Part shown: positions 15,094 through 15,896 of the stretch, piece by piece
Layout: every line of letters begins with the position of its first letter
How positions within the stretch are numbered: the first letter of the stretch is position 1
Assembly: GCA_012728445.1 (NCBI GenBank)
Contig: JAAYFA010000239.1
Span: 1-15,896 of the forward strand
Source of the DNA: Clostridiales bacterium
Lineage (GTDB): Bacteria > Bacillota > Clostridia > Oscillospirales > Acutalibacteraceae
Length of the DNA: 15,896 nt
Reading direction: 5' to 3'
Made by a program: the position numbers and the translations under genes
Notes under the pieces: model-generated
What the model was told of the DNA's origin: nothing
The model's input: only the letters and a program-made list of their open reading frames with translations
Databases searched by the model: none

Positions 15094-15137
15094 ATGTTAA
15101 AACAGAGGCACCAAGATTTTTTCTATCTCAATGCCTC
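15094..15137 (-). terminator. Rho-independent terminator of the OsmC gene
   Basis: As minus-strand RNA, a 13-bp stem forms between GAGGCAUUGAGAU (complement 15125-15137) and AUCUUGGUGCCUC (complement 15105-15117), with three G-U pairs and a 7-base loop, then UGUUUUAA. The G-U pairs become mismatches on the other strand, which marks the direction. It starts 45 bases after the gene's stop. Confidence 0.65.
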
Positions 15138-15182
15138 GTTTTCTTTTGCTTTGACTTGGAGCGTGTCTTTATGCCCCAGAAC

Positions 15183-15617
15183 CTATTTCAGCGAAATTTT
15201 TACGGGAGTCTCGTTTGCAACATTATCGCTTACAGGGCATCTGCTTTCTACTATTGTTACCCATTTGTCAAGAGTCTCTTTATCCGCATCCGTGTCGGGG
15301 TTTAGAAGGACTCTGACTTCCTTGTAGCCTGCTCTTTCCTTCATTGACACCCCCATGAGCTTCGATGGGTCAAGATTGCCCTCAATTTCGAGCTCAATGC
15401 CTCTTAGCTCAAAGTTCATTTCTTTCGCTACAAGGTGGCCTACAACGTTCAAGCATCCTGCCAAAGCTGCAAGGACATACTCTACGGGATTGGCGCCTGC
15501 ATCTGTGCCGCCAAGGTTTTGAGGTTCATCGACAATCATTTTAAAGCTTCTCGCCTCTACAATTGTCTTCGAAGGGCTTTCGCTATGTGCGTTGATGTTA
15601 AATTTAATATCTGCCAT
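15183..15617 (-). CDS. OsmC/Ohr-family protein
   Basis: A thiol-dependent peroxide-handling family; OsmC and Ohr proteins reduce organic hydroperoxides with two cysteines, and other members have unassigned roles. Both cysteines are present: LAALAGCLNVV (C near residue 54) and ESRCPVSDN (C near 125), spaced as in the family. The N-terminal beta strands and the NPVEYVLAALAGC helix are standard. The start used is ATG 15617, with AGGAGA 7 bases upstream (15625-15630), giving 144 residues; an in-frame GTG at 15635 would put the ribosome binding site inside the gene. It is a single-gene unit with its own promoter and terminator. It fits the oxidant-defence theme of the window. The exact substrate is unknown. 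Confidence 0.9.
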   Translation of the reverse strand: MADIKFNINAHSESPSKTIVEARSFKMIVDEPQNLGGTDAGANPVEYVLAALAGCLNVVGHLVAKEMNFELRGIELEIEGNLDPSKLMGVSMKERAGYKEVRVLLNPDTDADKETLDKWVTIVESRCPVSDNVANETPVKISLK

Positions 15618-15656
15618 TTTTGTATCTCCTCTCACTCATAATCAATATCCTTTTTA

Positions 15657-15685
15657 AATATATCACTTTTCTATATTTTTTGCAA
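15657..15685 (-). promoter_or_regulatory. Promoter of the OsmC gene
   Basis: On the minus strand TTGCAA (15680-15685) and TATATT (complement 15657-15662) are 17 bases apart in a very AT-rich tract. The expected start is near 15650, giving a leader of about 33 bases to the ATG. No operator-like dyad was seen beside it. Confidence 0.6.
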
Positions 15686-15779
15686 TAAAAAATTAATTTA
15701 TTCTCCGATTGTAAAGATTGCAAGTTTAATTGTCGCACCTTCGGTTCAGTTAATTTGAGTGAGCATTGGTCTTCGTTAT

Positions 15780-15810
15780 CTCAATTCCCCCGAGGGGGAA
15801 TTGAGGTTTT
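15780..15810 (+). terminator. Strong GC/AT palindrome next to the transposase end
   Basis: A 12-base arm CTCAATTCCCCC (15780-15791), two central bases and the exact complement GGGGGAATTGAG (15794-15805) are followed on the plus strand by GTTTTT. It has the form of a terminator for transcription entering the insertion sequence from outside, and lies 15 bases beyond the transposase stop. It may instead belong to the end region of the element. Confidence 0.55.
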
Positions 15811-15819
15811 TGCCGAGCG

Positions 15820-15896
15820 CTATGCTGCGGCAACCTCGTTGGCGGTTTTGTAGCCGAGTATTCTGCGAGGATAATTGTTTACCCAGTCCTCTATTC
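15820..15896 (-). CDS. IS30-family transposase, C-terminal end only (cut by window edge)
   Basis: The minus strand reads in frame from the right edge IEDWVNNYPRRILGYKTANE, then VAAA and a TAG at 15820-15822. The pattern N.RPR..LGYKTP.E is the conserved C-terminus of IS30-type DDE transposases, after the catalytic Glu. Only about 24 codons lie inside the window, so integrity of the element cannot be judged. It marks an insertion sequence whose 3' end faces the OsmC gene. Confidence 0.75.
   Translation of the reverse strand, partial: IEDWVNNYPRRILGYKTANEVAAA

Noticed and set aside
1..15896. CRISPR arrays, tRNA genes, toxin-antitoxin or phage-defence genes
   Set aside because: No regularly spaced direct repeats, cloverleaf-like sequences or recognisable defence families were seen on either strand.

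Overview
The window looks like a stretch of chromosome from an anaerobic, low-to-moderate GC member of the Firmicutes, most likely a gut-type Clostridia (Oscillospirales-like). The evidence is strong AGGAGG ribosome binding sites, frequent TTG/GTG starts, sigma-A type TTGACA/TATAAT promoters, a dockerin protein, and rubredoxin/rubrerythrin oxygen defence. No rRNA, tRNA, CRISPR array or phage genes are visible. The species cannot be fixed from this sequence.

Layout. (1) 1-2101, plus strand: the end of a polar amino-acid ABC importer operon (substrate-binding protein cut by the left edge, permease, ATPase). (2) 2229-6320, minus strand: a very large secreted protein with a C-terminal type I dockerin, with a terminator after it and a promoter plus a perfect 15-bp inverted repeat in its 5' leader. 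(3) 6597-8471, plus strand: a DUF4838 protein resembling glycoside hydrolases, divergent from the dockerin gene. (4) 8553-10219, minus strand: an oxygen/peroxide-defence operon made of a double-rubredoxin protein and a ferredoxin-rubrerythrin fusion, with its own promoter inside the end of ogt. (5) 10291-11856, minus strand: two DNA alkylation repair genes (ogt and an AlkA-like glycosylase) separated by the C-terminal remnant of an FAD-dependent oxidoreductase. (6) 11958-14413, minus strand: a metal-handling operon with a short RIC-like protein, a P1B-type ATPase that has CPG instead of CPC, and a free-standing HMA metallochaperone. (7) 14623-15617, minus strand: a small GNAT acetyltransferase and an OsmC-family thiol protein. 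(8) The right edge enters the 3' end of an IS30-family transposase.

Much of 8.5-15.6 kb is stress protection: rubrerythrin with rubredoxins, OsmC, alkylation repair and metal export. The 2.2-8.5 kb part is extracellular and points to polysaccharide or glycoprotein use. I see no defence system, secretion cluster or biosynthetic cluster. The points most worth a second look are the ferredoxin-rubrerythrin fusion that keeps an internal ribosome binding site and start codon, the CPG metal ATPase operon with its cut-down RIC-like protein, the large dockerin protein with no recognisable catalytic domain and a duplicated internal motif, the inverted repeat at its transcription start, a hairpin sequence occurring twice, and an abrupt GC change inside the ABC ATPase gene.
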